NCBI GenBank assembly: GCA_012295275.1
Contig: CM022669.1
Coordinates: 5,684,368-5,748,367 of the forward strand
DNA: 64,000 nt
Direction of reading: 5' to 3'
DNA from: Chrysomallon squamiferum
Lineage: Eukaryota; Mollusca; Gastropoda; Neomphalida; Peltospiridae
Shown: piece after piece, positions 19,766 to 35,124 of the stretch
How positions within the stretch are numbered: the stretch's first letter is position 1
How the letters are laid out: each line of letters starts with the position of its first letter
Notes under the pieces: model-generated
Databases searched by the model: none
What the model saw: the letters and a program-made list of their open reading frames with translations, nothing else
Told to the model about the DNA's origin: nothing
Made by a program: the position numbers and the translations under genes

Positions 19766-20577
19766 ATGGCTCTGTCACCAGCAGAAGCTCCAGTCTATGT
19801 AAGTAATGATTTTATCATCACAATGTTACTATTAGAAAATAGCAGCAAAGTATTTAATGTAAAAACTATATTTTAGCAGTATGATTATTTCCTCAAAAGG
19901 GAGGTAACTCACCCTCCAAATAAAAAAAATAAAAAAGTTTGTTTCAGTTTTATTTTATTTTAATTTTAAATATCATATGTTGTTATTTTTGTGTTTTATC
20001 CTACAATGATTTTTCTAAATTTATTATTTTTCTGTTTTATTTTATTTTGTTATTTTAATTAAAATAATTCCAATTTATTATATTTTAATTCATTTTTAAA
20101 ATTTAAAAAAAAAGATACAAATACAAATAGATGTTTTATTTTGTTTTTCAGGGTGGAATTACCATAGTGTTAATGTTTAATGAATACACTGAGTTTGTAG
20201 AGGGCAGTGAGATGTTTCTTGTGTTTACTGGAACTAATCAACGCCACACTGTTTCAGCTAATAAAGTAAACAAGAACACACTCCATGCCTCTGTTCCTGG
20301 TTAGTGAAAATAAATATATTTGTAGTTAAACCTTTTTCCTCATCATCAAGTCCTATTCTCCTTTCTTAATTATAAATTATGTTTTATCTTTAAGCTTTTT
20401 GTGATAAAAAGGAATAAATAATGTTTAAGTCTTTCTTTCTGTCTATTATGCTCTGTTTTTTCTTTGTTAGTCAATCTTTACTTCTGTCTGTGTGTATGTC
20501 TGTTCATCTGTCCATTTGTTATTCAGTTGGTTGTCCAGTTGGTCTGTTTAATTTTCAGTTTGTTAATAATAATAATA

Positions 20578-20629
<52 letters not shown>

Positions 20630-23021
20630 AAATTAAAAAAAATAAAATAAAAAAATAAAAAAAAAAAAAAAAAATAAATAAAAAAATAAAATTAAAAAAA
20701 TAAAATAAAATAAAATAAAATAATATAAAATAAAATAAAATAAAATAAAATAAAATAAAATAAAATAAAATAAAATAAAAATATAAAATGTTAGTTCCTC
20801 TACTAGTATTAGATCCCAATACCATTAAGAACAAATACACTGATAGACTAATATGTACTCAGTGCAGCCCACTGGACTATTTGGTCACACAAACAAAACC
20901 AGTGGTCACTTAATTGTGTGATAAATTCAATATGACTGCCCACAGCAGGACTTGATGGCTTTTAGGACAAGTGTTCAGTATTCACAGTCACACCAGTTGT
21001 GTACCCAGCCAGACAGAGGTGTTTAGTTGATAATCAACAGATAAAGGATGTGACAACATTCACAGTCACTGATAATGAGCAAATGATGTCCAAGAGGAAA
21101 TCTGCTGTCCAAACATTCAACACTTAATTACATTTTTTTTTATCGATGCAGCAGCTTCCCACATTGCTCTTAATATTTTAAATAATATGTATTAAAATGA
21201 TCATTATTATTGTTGTTGTTGATATATTCTTTTTTTTCTTTTTAAAATAATAATAAAGAATAAAATAAAATTAAGAAAAAACAACTCCAAAAACAAGAAT
21301 AGCAAAACCAAGCCAAAAAAACAAAACAAATAATAATAATAATAAGAAGAAAAAAAAATAAAGAAATAAAAGAACAACAACCAAAAACAAAGCAAAATGA
21401 AAAGATTTTTTTAAATAAGATATTAACATTTTAGTTAGTGTGGATGTATCATTAAAAAGAGGTAACTGCACTGACTGTTATTACAGCCGAGCAGCAAGGG
21501 ATGGGTTATATAAATAAATAAAGTCAACTCACCAGATTTTTGCTATGTGCAATAAATTAATTGGCACCACAATGAGATTTGAACTTGTGTCCTTTATGCA
21601 TCTAGTAATGCTTCAGAGCTGAAATTACTAAAGATGAAAAATAATTTAAAATATTTAAAAAGAAAGTTCAGCATTTATATGCTTGATACAGCTCTGTGAA
21701 TAATAGATAATAAGACTGTAACGTGTTGGTATTTCAGCAGTCAAAATAATGTAATTTTTTATAATCATCTCCTATTTTGTTACCTATAATGGTATTCTCT
21801 TACTTGTGCAAAAAGTCTATTTTGATATAGTCTCAAATAGTTTTTTGTGTGAATGATAGCGTTTTCTTTTCTTCAGTTTATATATTATTCACAACATTAT
21901 TTACTTTGCTTTGATATATTTATAAATGTCACAATGATCATTAACAGAACTTTATCTAAAACTAAAAAGTTTATATAAAAATAAATGTGAAAGAAAAGCT
22001 TGAGTATCACAATACAAAATAAATAACAAACAACAACAACAACAACAACAACAACAAAATATATATAGTGATTAAAAAAATAAACATAGCAAACATGCTA
22101 TCTATTATTTATCACATCTTTGGTATTGTTTGTGGTCTTCTTCAGAATGATTTAAAAAAAAAAATTATGAATCTTTTATACAAAGTTTTACAACTATATG
22201 TAGATACATGACAAAAATCACATCTCTATTAAAATGAAATCACATGAATGTGCTTTACACTGTGATAATCAGCTGACTCTCTTTCCAGGACATGATATGA
22301 CAGAAGAGGTGAAGCTCAGTGTTTTCCAGGTGCATGATAGGTATTTTGAGCTTCTGCAGACAACAGACTTTCAGTTTTACGAGGACACTGCCTTCCACAT
22401 GGCAAAGTTTCTTATCAACAGTGTGTACAACATCCATGCCCTCGACAACCTTGAGCTGATCAGAAGTGACCAGTTTGACCTGGCCAATGAGATCCTGTCC
22501 ACTCTAGATGCCCGCCTGAGTCTGGCCCTGAAGCATACACCTCTACATCCTGCCTGGAACCTGCTTGACTGGGACTCAGGTGAGAAATGTGCAGCTGTTT
22601 AGGATGTGTATCTGTACGTTTGACAGTATTTAGAGAAAATATATAACAGTTATTTATTTATTTATTTAATTAGTTAGTAATTTTGTATTTAAATATTTAT
22701 ATATTTATTTAGTTATTTTTGTATTTATTTATTTGTTTGTTTGTTTGTTTGTTTGTTAAATAAAGTGAAATTGATGTTCAGAAATAGATATTGCCAAATA
22801 TAAAACAAAAAATAAAAAATAAAAAAATAGTTTTTTGTATATTAAAACTCATTTAAAAAGAACTGATACCCTTCTGTAAAAAGACAAAAACAAAGAACAA
22901 AACACTCATTACTGTGTGTACTTGAATGATTTCACAAAAAATCTTCACTCTTCCATTTCATACTGATTTTAGAGAATACCCATTATCCTGAAGGGAATTT
23001 AATTTGTTCATCATCAGTGTG

Positions 23022-23069
<48 letters not shown>

Positions 23070-23341
23070 TAATTTTAAACATGTTGGTATTGAAATGATT
23101 TCTTTCACTGACTACAACATGATTGACATTGTTTTTGTTGCTGATGATCAGATGATGATTTTCAAGGAAGAGAAACTTTGTTACACTTTGCTGCTCGTCT
23201 CGGCCTGAGTCGAGTGGCTTCATACATTCTGGACAAACCAGGTGGACAGGAGTGTTGTCATGTCACCAACCCAGATGGACAACTGCCCTCTCAGGTTGCT
23301 GCACAGAATGGTTTTCACGAACTGGCCGAACGTTTGTCAGG
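19766..23341 (+). CDS. RhoGEF exons 1-4: conserved N-terminal domain and ankyrin-like segment
   Basis: Four exons carry the most conserved part of the gene in this window. Exon 1 (11 codons, donor GTAAGT) and exon 2 (ends CCT G) encode a beta-rich start (GGITIVLMF … SEMFLVFTGTNQRHTVS). Exon 3 (22289-22579) continues PGHDMTEEVKLSVFQVHD and ends in LHPAWNLLDWDS, matching the position of the PLEWTVL-type motif in vertebrate paralogues. Exon 4 (23152-23341) encodes the ankyrin-like pair, including the PGG turn and NPDGQLPSQVAAQNGFHELA. Codon use is higher in GC than the surrounding introns. Confidence 0.85.
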
Positions 23342-24715
23342 GTGAGTACTGACTGACTTGTAGATTGCTTTATAGTGATTTATGAAGTTTATTTTTGGCT
23401 GTTCCATCTCCTTGTGTCACAGAAATTTCACTTGATCATTTGCTTATTCTTTTATAAATTTGTGATTCACGTTTGTGTTTTTTTTATTCACTTACACAGT
23501 TCTGGCTCACTTTAAGACAGTTCAGTTGTTTGTTTATTAGGTTAGGGTTAGGGTTCTCACCAGTAAACTCATGGTAGTCAATTACTCACTTTGCAGTTAA
23601 TTACTACTACCACGGATCATATATTTCTGCAGTTAATACCTGCGGAGTTGAAAAATATTCATGAATGGGTTTTTTCTTTCAAGGATTAGTTTTTGTTCAT
23701 TAGCACCGTTAATATTTACATATACTTTTCAAATTCACTTGTAGAGTTCTTACTAAATACTTGGGAATTTAGACAGGATAATTATTAATATGTAAACTCA
23801 ATTACATCTAAAGCAAAATACAAAATAAAATGTCATATTGAATATAATAAAAAAATTTAAATACAGTAGTTATTAATATGTAGTTAAAATTCATGACTTG
23901 AAATAAAATCTCATGATAAATCTAAACTGATTACCAAGTAGCAGGTTTTCAAATACTTTAGTTGTAGAAACTGCTATTTTAATGCAGTGAATATAGTAAA
24001 TGAATAATGTACATAGCAAACATCTGCATAAAAGTTGACTGTTGTAGGACTCAAGTGTTTTTTTTGTTATCTTGTTTTGCATTTTGCATTGTGCCCTGCT
24101 CTTGAATTAATGCAGTGTGTAATTACCATATTCTGTTGTTAGTGATTCTGCAGTATTTTTCTCTTTCATTAATAATTGTGTGTAAATACCAAAGTCGTGG
24201 TTAACAAGGCACTGAAGAGCCATGATGAACAGGGAATCAATAGCAGTGTGTTTGATTGACCTGTGGCAGGTCTTGTATTAATATTTCATTATTTGTGTAC
24301 ACACACACACTGTGTCCTTAATGAATCTCGATTGAATCTCAGAAGTCAGAGCTTAACAGATTAAGGGATGATCACTGACAGAAGTATAGATCTACATATA
24401 GATAGAGAATGAAGTGGAAAATGGGGATAGATGTAACAAAGAAAATAAAAATAACTGATTCATCATGTTCTTAATCAGCTTTAGACTTCCAGCAGATGGA
24501 TGTCATTTAATAATAAGTCACAGAGAGGAAATCCACAGCAGCCTTTCACTGATACATCAAATAGCAACAAGAAAATCTTTTGCAAAGACCTTCCCACTGA
24601 CAGTAAAATTATTTACAATAGCTTTTTGTATGTCTGTTAATGGTGAGTTATTTTTTGAATGGAAGATGGCCTAATGGCAAAAAGAATATGAGAAAAGTTG
24701 TTGTAATAGTAGTTT

Positions 24716-24758
<43 letters not shown>

Positions 24759-25409
24759 GTCAACAAAACAACCAACAGTATGAAAAATATGCTACATGAG
24801 AATAATTATAATTTTTGAAAACACTTACTGTTATTACCCATATGTTTATTTTCACACGCACTCAGTGTCAGAAATGTGCTATCTTTCTACTGCGACACTT
24901 ATCAAAGTGGATTTGTATTTTGTGCAAATGTGTGCCAAGCAGTAGTGACAATCGTTCAAAAAGAACTCACATTTTCATTGGCCTTCCTTGTTGAGGGACA
25001 GATTCAAATCTGTTAGCCAAACTAAAACTGTTTGTTCATAATCGAGTTGTTTGTATACTCTGTTGAAACAAAGGATGTAGCTGTTAAAACTGGAACTTTT
25101 TTTCCAAGCGCCATAGGACAGATGAGAGACAGTATGGAAAGGTGAAAACAAAAAACCAGAAAGAAATGTAAGCATTTTTTTTTACAAGAGCTCAAACAAA
25201 ATTTGGTAAATAATTGGTAGTTTAATAGTTACTTGTTAATTTAATTTTGTAGAGATTGTTTTTAGTGTTGTTTTGTAATGGTTTGGAAAAAGATTGGCAC
25301 CTGAATATTTTTCTTGAAAAAAAAAAACAATTTGGATGGATAATGAACAGTGCAGGAACAAAATTTATTCTTTTTTTTTAAATTATTCATTGTTATTGTT
25401 TTTGTTATT

Positions 25410-25448
<39 letters not shown>

Positions 25449-28400
25449 TTGATATCATTATTATAAGCGTCATTTGTACTTGATTTATAGTTAATTATTA
25501 AATCTGCTGTCTGTATTCTGGTTTCCAAGTGATAACTCTATTGTCTGTAAAATTGTTTTCACCTGATTTGATAGATTTGTTTTGACAGTAAAATATTGTA
25601 CTTAAACACTGATCAGTCATGTGATTTGACTACTTTGTTTTTAAATGTACTCAGATGTTGATGATTGTCTGATTTGACTGGGTGTTTTTTTTTAAATTTG
25701 GTTGTATGGGTAACAGGCTAAGTGGTTGTTATAGGGTTGATAACTAATTTGGGTGGTGTCTTAAATGTTTTGATGGATACATGGATGCATGTGTAATTAA
25801 CTAGAAGTTCATGTGACTGACTGACTAAATGATCTGACACATTCACGGTATAAACTTTTTATATGTTTCAGTACCTCTCTAACAAAAATGTTTACGTATT
25901 TTTCATTATTGTTGTTGTTATTGTTGCTCTTGGTATAGATGTTGTTATTATTTTTCATAATGTGCGTTTGACTGAGTTTTATAATCCTGGAAACAAAGAC
26001 TGAAAATTAGGTCAGTGTTCTGAGACAAGGTAATTTTTGCTGGTAGATCACAGTAAGTACATTTTATCTGACTGGATCATTGTTAACTCTCCAGTGAGAA
26101 TTTGATTTATCCAGCTATTTCCTGTCTGTGATCCACTAGAGTTCAGCAGCATGGCTGGACTGTGGTCAGTGAGGACAAATATGATTGCCCATCTTTATTT
26201 TTATATCCTATGTTCTGAAAAGAAAGAAAGAAAGAAAGGGGGAAAAAAAAGTGTATTTCCTAATTTCTTACAGTATTAATGAAAAGAAGTTGGAGTAATA
26301 TAAATAACTCGATTTTAAAAAGAACATTAAGATAAAGAAATTTAAAAAAAAAAATGTTTAAAAAAACCCAATCTTTTACTTTTTAACTGTTATTATTATT
26401 AAACAATTATATATTTTCAACCATAAAAAACATGATATACACGTGCATCGAACCATTCATCCATAGTAATCTTCCTATATGTGGATATACACATACAGAA
26501 CTACAAAACATGTTAAAAATTCATTTTTAAAATCTTTTTTCAGTTGTTAATATGGCTGAAATATTGTTATTAAAAAAAATAAAATAAAAAAAGACTTTCT
26601 ATTTTTAATTTTTTAAAATGCTTGCCTATTTGAGTGCAGCATCAGTTCAGCTGGTACAGTGTTTGTACAGAGGGTTAGACATGTGTGTGTTTGTTTTATT
26701 ATAACAATATTCTGCCTGGTATTGTCAAATATTTTATTCTTCTTCTCTCCAACATGGATTATGAAAAAGAAAACAACAAAGACATGCTTCACCCATGTTG
26801 GTGATGGATAATCCATTCAAACAAGACAGCTGTGGAAGCTATGTGGGTCAGTGGGTAACTGTGGATTTTTCTGTTGTCAGTTGCTGTAGATGTTGCTGTT
26901 GCTAGGTCTTCATGTTTATCAGGACTGGTCAAAATTCAGAAGTTGATCTGAGCTGTGATGGGCTTTAGGATCAAATCTATGTGGTAATTTGTGATTATGT
27001 GTGTTTTATAAGTTTTATTATCTATTTTTATCCATTCTCAGTAGAATTTGTGTTGGGCATAATACACACCAAGCCTTGTGTGGTAGTTTTTATTTATTTA
27101 TTTATTTATTTATTTTCATGTCCTGTACAACTTAGGTAGAAGATAATATAGACATATCAAGATAAATTATTATGTACATGTAACAAACAATTTGAAATAT
27201 GTGTCTAACATGTTATATGTATACAAGTTTACTGTATGTAATAAGTACAGATAGTATGAAGTAGCAACACATTCATAAGCATGCATCTAAAAAATATACA
27301 TGTATGTAGAAGTAATTGTGTTGTGTACTAAACAGACATACAGACAAGTAAACTGTGATTTATAAGCACACCTGGTACAGTATGTGTAGTGAATGTGTAA
27401 CCCTGTATATGTTTGCATGCCTATTATTGATTGGCACAAAATTTGTGTGTTAAATGTTTTGGAACAGCCATTTAAAATATCAGTTATCTTGATATCACTG
27501 AATTAATGACCTTCATTTATACACATAAAAAGAAATGTCTGCTTCCCAAGTTACAAATGCAGATATCCTGAAGTGAAGTTTTTATCAAAAAAAAACCCAC
27601 AGTACACACACACACACACACACTGTATTGTATTGCTGTTTGAGTTTGTTTGGATTGGAATATCCAGAGATAACAGTGTTTTCTCTTTTGATTTATTACC
27701 TGGTGAGCAAATACAACGAAGTTTCACACACATACTATTTGTCAGACAGTATTCTCTTACTACCTGACTTACTTATTGTTAGTATGATCATGCTTGCAAA
27801 TGTTGTAAGCATCTTATCACCAGGTGCAGACGTTATTATGTGCATTTGTATCATGTAAGTGATTTATTGATTGGCCGAGAGGAAATAAAAGCCTGTCAGT
27901 GATTGGTTAGTACTAGACACAGGTGCGTCTGGAGAGAAGAGGAAATTGATTTGTTGGACTTGTCTTATACATCAATGCCTGCTTGTGCGCTGTGGGAAAC
28001 TGTATTAATCAAATGTTAGAGGTTGATAATAATGTAAGTATTTGTGTTTTCTGTAATGCTTAATTTTGACCTTGAAATGTTGTTAAAATAGAGAATCACA
28101 TACTACACTGTTAGATACCTTGTCTTGTTTTTGTCTGATAGATTATGTATATTTTATGTCATTTTTAAAAGTTCTATTTCAGTTTTTAATTTTTTAAATT
28201 TATTATTACTGTTGTTGTTGTTATTGTTATTATTACCAGTAGTAGTAGTAGTAATACTAATAGCATACTAAAGTCATATTGTAATAGTATTTCTCTACAG
28301 AAAATGACTGGGTTGTTACTTTCTAACCTTCTAAACCTCATTATTTACATTTGAACAGAAATGATTAAAATTCTGTGAATCCAGAATAACAGATTAAAAA

Positions 28401-29515
28401 AAAAAAAACAACACTAGAACAAAATCCATCAGTATGCCAGAGAATTCATTTTACAAATATTACTGAAATTAATGACTGAATGGAATTTAAACTGTTTATT
28501 AGGTGAATATTTACCATTAAAAATATTTTCCCTGATTCCTCTTGGTGACTGTGAGCCATAAAATCTAATGAGTAGTACTTGACATTTTTATTACATGTAA
28601 TTTTTTATTATTATTATTATTTTAATTATATATCATTTAGTGTCTATAAATTATGTAAGCATAATTTTTAAAAGACTGTGTAATGTTTAAAAGTGAATGT
28701 ATAAATAAATAAATTATCCTTCAACACAGTTTAATTTTAATGATGATTACAATATGTTGCATTTGGAAAACAGACTAGTCTACTGATTAACAAAAATAAA
28801 TCTTTTATGTTTATATTTCCTTAAACAGAGAAAAAAACCACCAACAGAAAAACACAAAACCAAAAAACCTCAGATTTAAATAGTTGGGTTGTGGTTGTTG
28901 CAGCTGTTGTTTTGTTTTGAAAGAAAGAAATATAACATGTGGGTTTAGATTTGAAATTTTAAAAAAATTATTAAAATTCATTTGTTTTCCCCCAGATTGT
29001 AATTACTGTATTGTAATTAATTTGCTTGTTACATAAAAATGGATAAACATGCCAGAACAAGATGAACAAAAACAACATGTTTTTTTTAATAATGTGTTAG
29101 TCATTGATTAACACATCAAAGTCCACACAGTGGATAAAGAAATAGGAAAATGCTGTCAATAAGCTGATAGTAGAAGTAGCTTGTCACTGGGGTGCTTTGA
29201 CTTTTCATTATTAGTGACAAATATTTTGTTATTTAAATGTCTGGAATAACTTTCTATGACTTCATAGCTGCGACAAGTTCTCTCTTCCCCGTCACTGGGT
29301 GTGTTTGTTAATTCTTGTTTTCAGTTCAGAGATTGCAGTGATGTTGGATTTACTAGTAACTGGTAAAAAAAAGTAGTTTGTGTCTTCAAAAGTTAATCAG
29401 TTTTTTCAGAAGTGAAGCTACCACAGCATAAATATATCTTGTACATGTCCAAGCAACTGTTTCTTCATTCCCTTGTACAGTTTTATCATCACTATCATTA
29501 TCATCATTGTAATCA

Positions 29516-29572
<57 letters not shown>

Positions 29573-31288
29573 TTTTTATTTATTCATTTATTTTTATTTT
29601 TTGGACAAATAATAGTTTAAAATGCACAAGCCCAGTTTTTATATATATATATATAGAGAGAGAGAGGTTTTTTGTTTCCAAGTGTAATTGTGATGGCCAA
29701 AATTACAATGGAATGATTTCCAAATAATAATTTTTAATTCTTTATAGAAAATCAGTTTTCTCTCAAGATAAAGTTTTAATTTCAAGTGTAATTATTATGG
29801 CTCAATTAATTGCTTGATATGTACTTCAAACCAAACTCTGCTTATAATAAAGTTTTTTGTATTCCAAATATTTTTGCAAAAGCTTAATACATCATGCTAT
29901 ATTTGTCAATGAAGACTACCCTTTAATAATAAAAACTCAGAAAACATAAAACCCCAAATTGCAGCAGTTCTTAAACTTAGACTGACTGAATATGTGAATG
30001 CATTTCTCCTATTCTGACTTAAATGTGTGAAATTATTTAACTATGGACTGTATTAGTAGTGTTGAGCTCACTTTCATTTCCATTCCTAGTGGTCACAGGT
30101 AAACATTTCTCAGCATTCTCACAACACACACACAGCACATGTTGAAACCTCTGTCAAAGACTTGATGTCATCTTCCAGTAATTAATCTCTTGGAGAAGAC
30201 GGTATTTCTGCATTGCATGATGGCAGAGATTAAAAGATTTTGTAATTGGTTTTTATTTATTCTGACTAGATGTTGTGAGCTGCATGTTAGATCCTGTCTA
30301 ATTATCTCATTACTTGAACACTTTTAATTATTTACATGATTTTCATTTATTTATAGAACAGTTACATAGTTTTCTTTATCTGCTGGGAATGTTACATCAT
30401 GCTTTCCATTTAATATGAAACTGTATAAAGCTATTTTGGAATTTAATTTTCCAAGACTGTTTTGTTCTTTTAAAGGAGTTATTTGTTTGACATAGGCATG
30501 ATCATCGATTATTTTCTTTTAGCTTGCTTCAAGCATGTTCAAGAATTATCATCAAAATGTGTTTTAGTTCTTATTTTTTTTTATTTAAATGTTTATGTAT
30601 AAGGATGTAAGTGCATTTAAACACATATGAACATGCATTTTATTTAAATGTTTTTGTGTAAATATATATGTCTATTTAAATGTGTGTAAATGTATGTGTA
30701 TATGTTTGTGTAAACATACATGTCTATTTAAATGTTTGCAAATGAATGTGCAAAAAAAAAAAAAATTGTTTTTAACCACACCTTTATGAAAAGAATAAGA
30801 AACAACAATAAACAATTATAACATTTCTGAAAGCTGATTGTTTTATGTTTTTATATTTATAATATATTGTCTGCTATGTGTTTATATTTGTACAGTGTGC
30901 CTCAAATTGCTGTTGAATTAATGCCAGATCAATTAATGCCAGAGTGTAAATAAAGTTCAGTTCAGTTACAGTATAATGAACAACATATTAATGAAAACAT
31001 TTAAGCTGTTTAGTTTTAATTTCCCTGCTGTAAAGCAGACAGTCGTCACCTGTTGTGTTTTCTTGTATTGATCAGGGAGTTGGCCTGTCGAAACTTAACC
31101 TTGTGAATATTAGAGAGCTGAAGCCATCTGTTACACTTACCTGTAATCAGATGATTCATGTTTTACATTTTGTTTCCTATACAGCTACAAAAATAAGGTA
31201 GAGAAGAAGACGATAATACATTTTTATTTATTTTGTTTCCTTGTTTGATCATTTTTTTTGAGAAACACCCCAAAACCCTCAAATCTAA

Positions 31289-31320
<32 letters not shown>

Positions 31321-33005
31321 GCATATATAAATCAAAAATTTCAAAATCAGATCAGAACATAAAAGGAAAATAAATTTCTTAAAATAGAAATAAGTAAACA
31401 GTGGACACAGAAACACACACACATTCATGCACACATAAATGCACATACCTATAAATACTTGCAAAAAAAGACATAGATACATATAGGTAGAAACACATAT
31501 AAATGGATATACACACATGTATATATATATACCTTGCAAAAAGACACACAAACTAGATAAACAAATAAAAGGACAGACACACACACTGTTGTACCTCCGT
31601 TACTGGTTAAAGATTTGAAACCACAGATTTGCACAGACTAAAGGGTAAAGAAGATGTGTAAAAAATGTCACTGGGGGATTTTCCTGAATTTCTCACATGT
31701 TAACACTTGGAGAGCAGACAGAAATCTGCGTCATTGCTTTGTGAAATTTCCCTCAGTGTACACATTGAATTAGAACAAATACGTATGTTTGCTTTTATCA
31801 TTTACAGAAATATTGTTTCTTGTTGCCTACTGCTTATTGAAAGCAGTGTTCATACACACAAACACACAGACTGCGATAAAATTTATAAATTTTATATCTT
31901 TGTTTTATTTTGTCTGTACTTTCTTCAGTGTTTTATTGTTCTTTCAGGAGTTACTGGGTGAGAGTATACATACACACATACATACATACATACATATATA
32001 AACACACACATACACACACACGCACACACACATATTATGTAGATATGGTCATGTGCATTAAACTGATTCGCCTTTTTATGCTATGTATTATACGTTGACT
32101 CTGAAGAATGTAATATTAATTAGACGTGTGTGTAGTAATCAACAGCTTGCTTTCTGAAACATCTCAGGGCATTGTCTCTGTTGTCTTGTTTTTTAACTAG
32201 CTCAAATTTCTAACAGCAGTATCAAAATTACTGCATGCTTATTTAGAATATAGTGATTTAGGTAGCCATGTTAGATTAGCAAGTCTGCATTAAAGTGGAT
32301 GATGTGAAATGTTTGTAAAAATGATTTTTTTTTTTTTTTTTGTTCAGTAGAAAAGCCATTTTAAGTACAGCTTATATTTTTTCTTTTTTTCTTTTTTTCT
32401 AAACACAGTATATAAATGTAATGAATAAAATGAAGCAATGTTTTGAAAATAAAGGATAAGTTGTTTATTTAATGCCATCTCAAAATTTTTATGTTACTAA
32501 TTATGACAGTCATATTACTGATAATAAATCAGTTATAATAATTATAATACAGTGAAGAAAGAAAGCTGTAGTCATCATATTTTCTTCCTAACAATCTGCA
32601 GTATACATTATATACTAAGTTTTATTTATAGTGGAAATATATACCATTGTTTTTGATAAATCAGTTAAAAGGAACAGACCAGAGTTGGCTTTACCCCAAA
32701 GTGTGCCCAAAGAGGAACGATCCCCTAACCCTTGGTTCTTCAGGCATGTGTTTATCACTGTGTTTTGCAGTGACAGACAGCTGTAATTGTGATAACAAGT
32801 CATTATCTGGAATTGTGAGGACAGTTGTGATCTTGGACAATAACATTAATCAGCGGTTTGCCAATAATGAAAGTATTGCTATCAGCCAGAAATAGAGAGA
32901 GCAATAAATACGTGACTTTTAATTATATAGAAATAAGATAATATGTAGCATATTTATGTATTTACATTAATTTGTAGGTGTGTGAGGGTTTATATCAGTG
33001 TTGAA

Positions 33006-33063
<58 letters not shown>

Positions 33064-34192
33064 TTTATCAGTGCAAAAGAGAGAGAGAGAGAAAGTTTAT
33101 TTTATCAGTTTATGTGTGTGTATGTGTGTTTCCATGTGTGTGTGTGACTATGTGTGTTTGTGTACATAATACTGTATGACCACACCATGAATCAGTTCCA
33201 TTTTTATGAAATTTCAGCTAACTTGCTTTCTGTTCTCTGTTCTTTTTTTTTTCTTTTTTTTTCATCTATCTATTCCTCTGTATATCCATTTGTCTGTTCT
33301 TCTTTAAGATCTATCTATCTGTCTGTCTGCTCTGTTATTTTTTTGACCCATCTGTTGATCTGTTTGTCTGGCCCTGTGTCTGTCTGTCTGCTGTTTGACC
33401 ACCACACACATAGAACACAGTTTCAGAAGCCGCCAGTCTAGGATATGAACTAATTGAATAACACGAGAGTGATGGTGAATATTTGGAAATCGTCTTCTAT
33501 TTTAGTAACCTTTCACAGATTTTATTAAACACATCACCAGGAGGGTCCACTCCATGATGCCTTGCCTGATCCAGTAATGAGTGGACACATTTACACTGTG
33601 ATTACAAACAAGGAGAAACATTCTTCACAGTCCTCTAGGTCAGACACACACCACTGGGTGACCAGAGGGAGAGAAAAAAAGCAAATAGTCTAAATAGCCT
33701 GAGTAGATTGGAAATAGTCTGTGCTTTGCTCTCTGCTTGATGGATTTGTTGAGATTTGGTGATGTTAAATTTTGATCAGATGTTTTCAGATATGTGAACT
33801 TGGATTGGTCAGATTGTTAGTGAGTTAGTGAAAAGTGTAGTTATGTTATCTGAAATCTCTTTTTGGGGGGTTTATGATATACAATCTTTGATGATGATGA
33901 TAAGATGAGGTTGAATTGGGTAAGTCTGATGTCTAGTTGAGTTAAATATGCTAGAAAGCTAGATACATTAAAAACATTTTAAATAAAAGATTTCATTTTA
34001 TATTATAGTTATTTCTTCAACATCCTTTATTTTTCTTCTTCTTCATTGTTTTTTTAAAATTTATTTATTTATTTATTATTATTAATTTTATTTTTTTTAA
34101 ATTTCAGTAACCACTAATATTAAATTTGAAATGTCTTTAATTATTTTCATTATTTGTTTCTTTATTTACATATCCACACTCCATGCACACAT

Positions 34193-34270
<78 letters not shown>

Positions 34271-35077
34271 ACACACACATTATTATGGCTCAGCTGAGAA
34301 GTGACAGGCTGTATATATGATCTATCTTTTAAAATGAGCTGACTAGGCAATATTTCATTCCAGCCAGTGTCCCATGACTGATTAATTAAAATCTGCAGTA
34401 ATAGTGCTTTACTAATCAGAAATTTTAATATAAGTAATAATGGCAGCAGCTGGTTTCATCTGCTGTACCATCATTACTGAATCATCATACCCTGCAGTCA
34501 TTCATTTAAAAATGAATACTGATGTTGTTTTGTTTTGGTTTTGTTCATTAATTTATTCTACCAATATTCATTCAAACATTCATTCATTCACTTGTATTCA
34601 TTTGTTCATCTATTCATTCATTTATTCATTCATTTATTCACCGGCATTTATTTATTCATTCATTTGTTCATTGATCCATCCTATGTCCACTCATTTCTGT
34701 CTTTGTGTGTTTTATGAAACAGCAGTCATAAAGATAATATTTATTCATTGAGTGTCTTATGGTATCCATTCTTTTATTGTCATTATGTAACAAGGATAAC
34801 TATTTAGTTTTGTAAATCAGTTAATTTTCAGTCTATATTTTAATATAGTAAGGTTTCAGTACATACTGGTGACAATGTAATTAGCATTTCTGATGCCTTG
34901 GTAACTGAGCATTAATGTAACATTATGTTACAAGTACCAGTCCATTGGCATGGTAACATATCTACAAACAGTTGCAGTAACAACTGAATATTTAATTGTT
35001 GTTATTATATTACAGATAATTTGTTGCCAAAACAACTGAATGTTATTAATGTGATATGTTTGTTTATTTATTTACTT

Positions 35078-35124
<47 letters not shown>

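Noticed and set aside
32647-32895. 82-codon + strand frame in the 12-kb intron
   Set aside because: No acceptor/donor pair fits the phase-2 flanks, and the composition is not coding-like.
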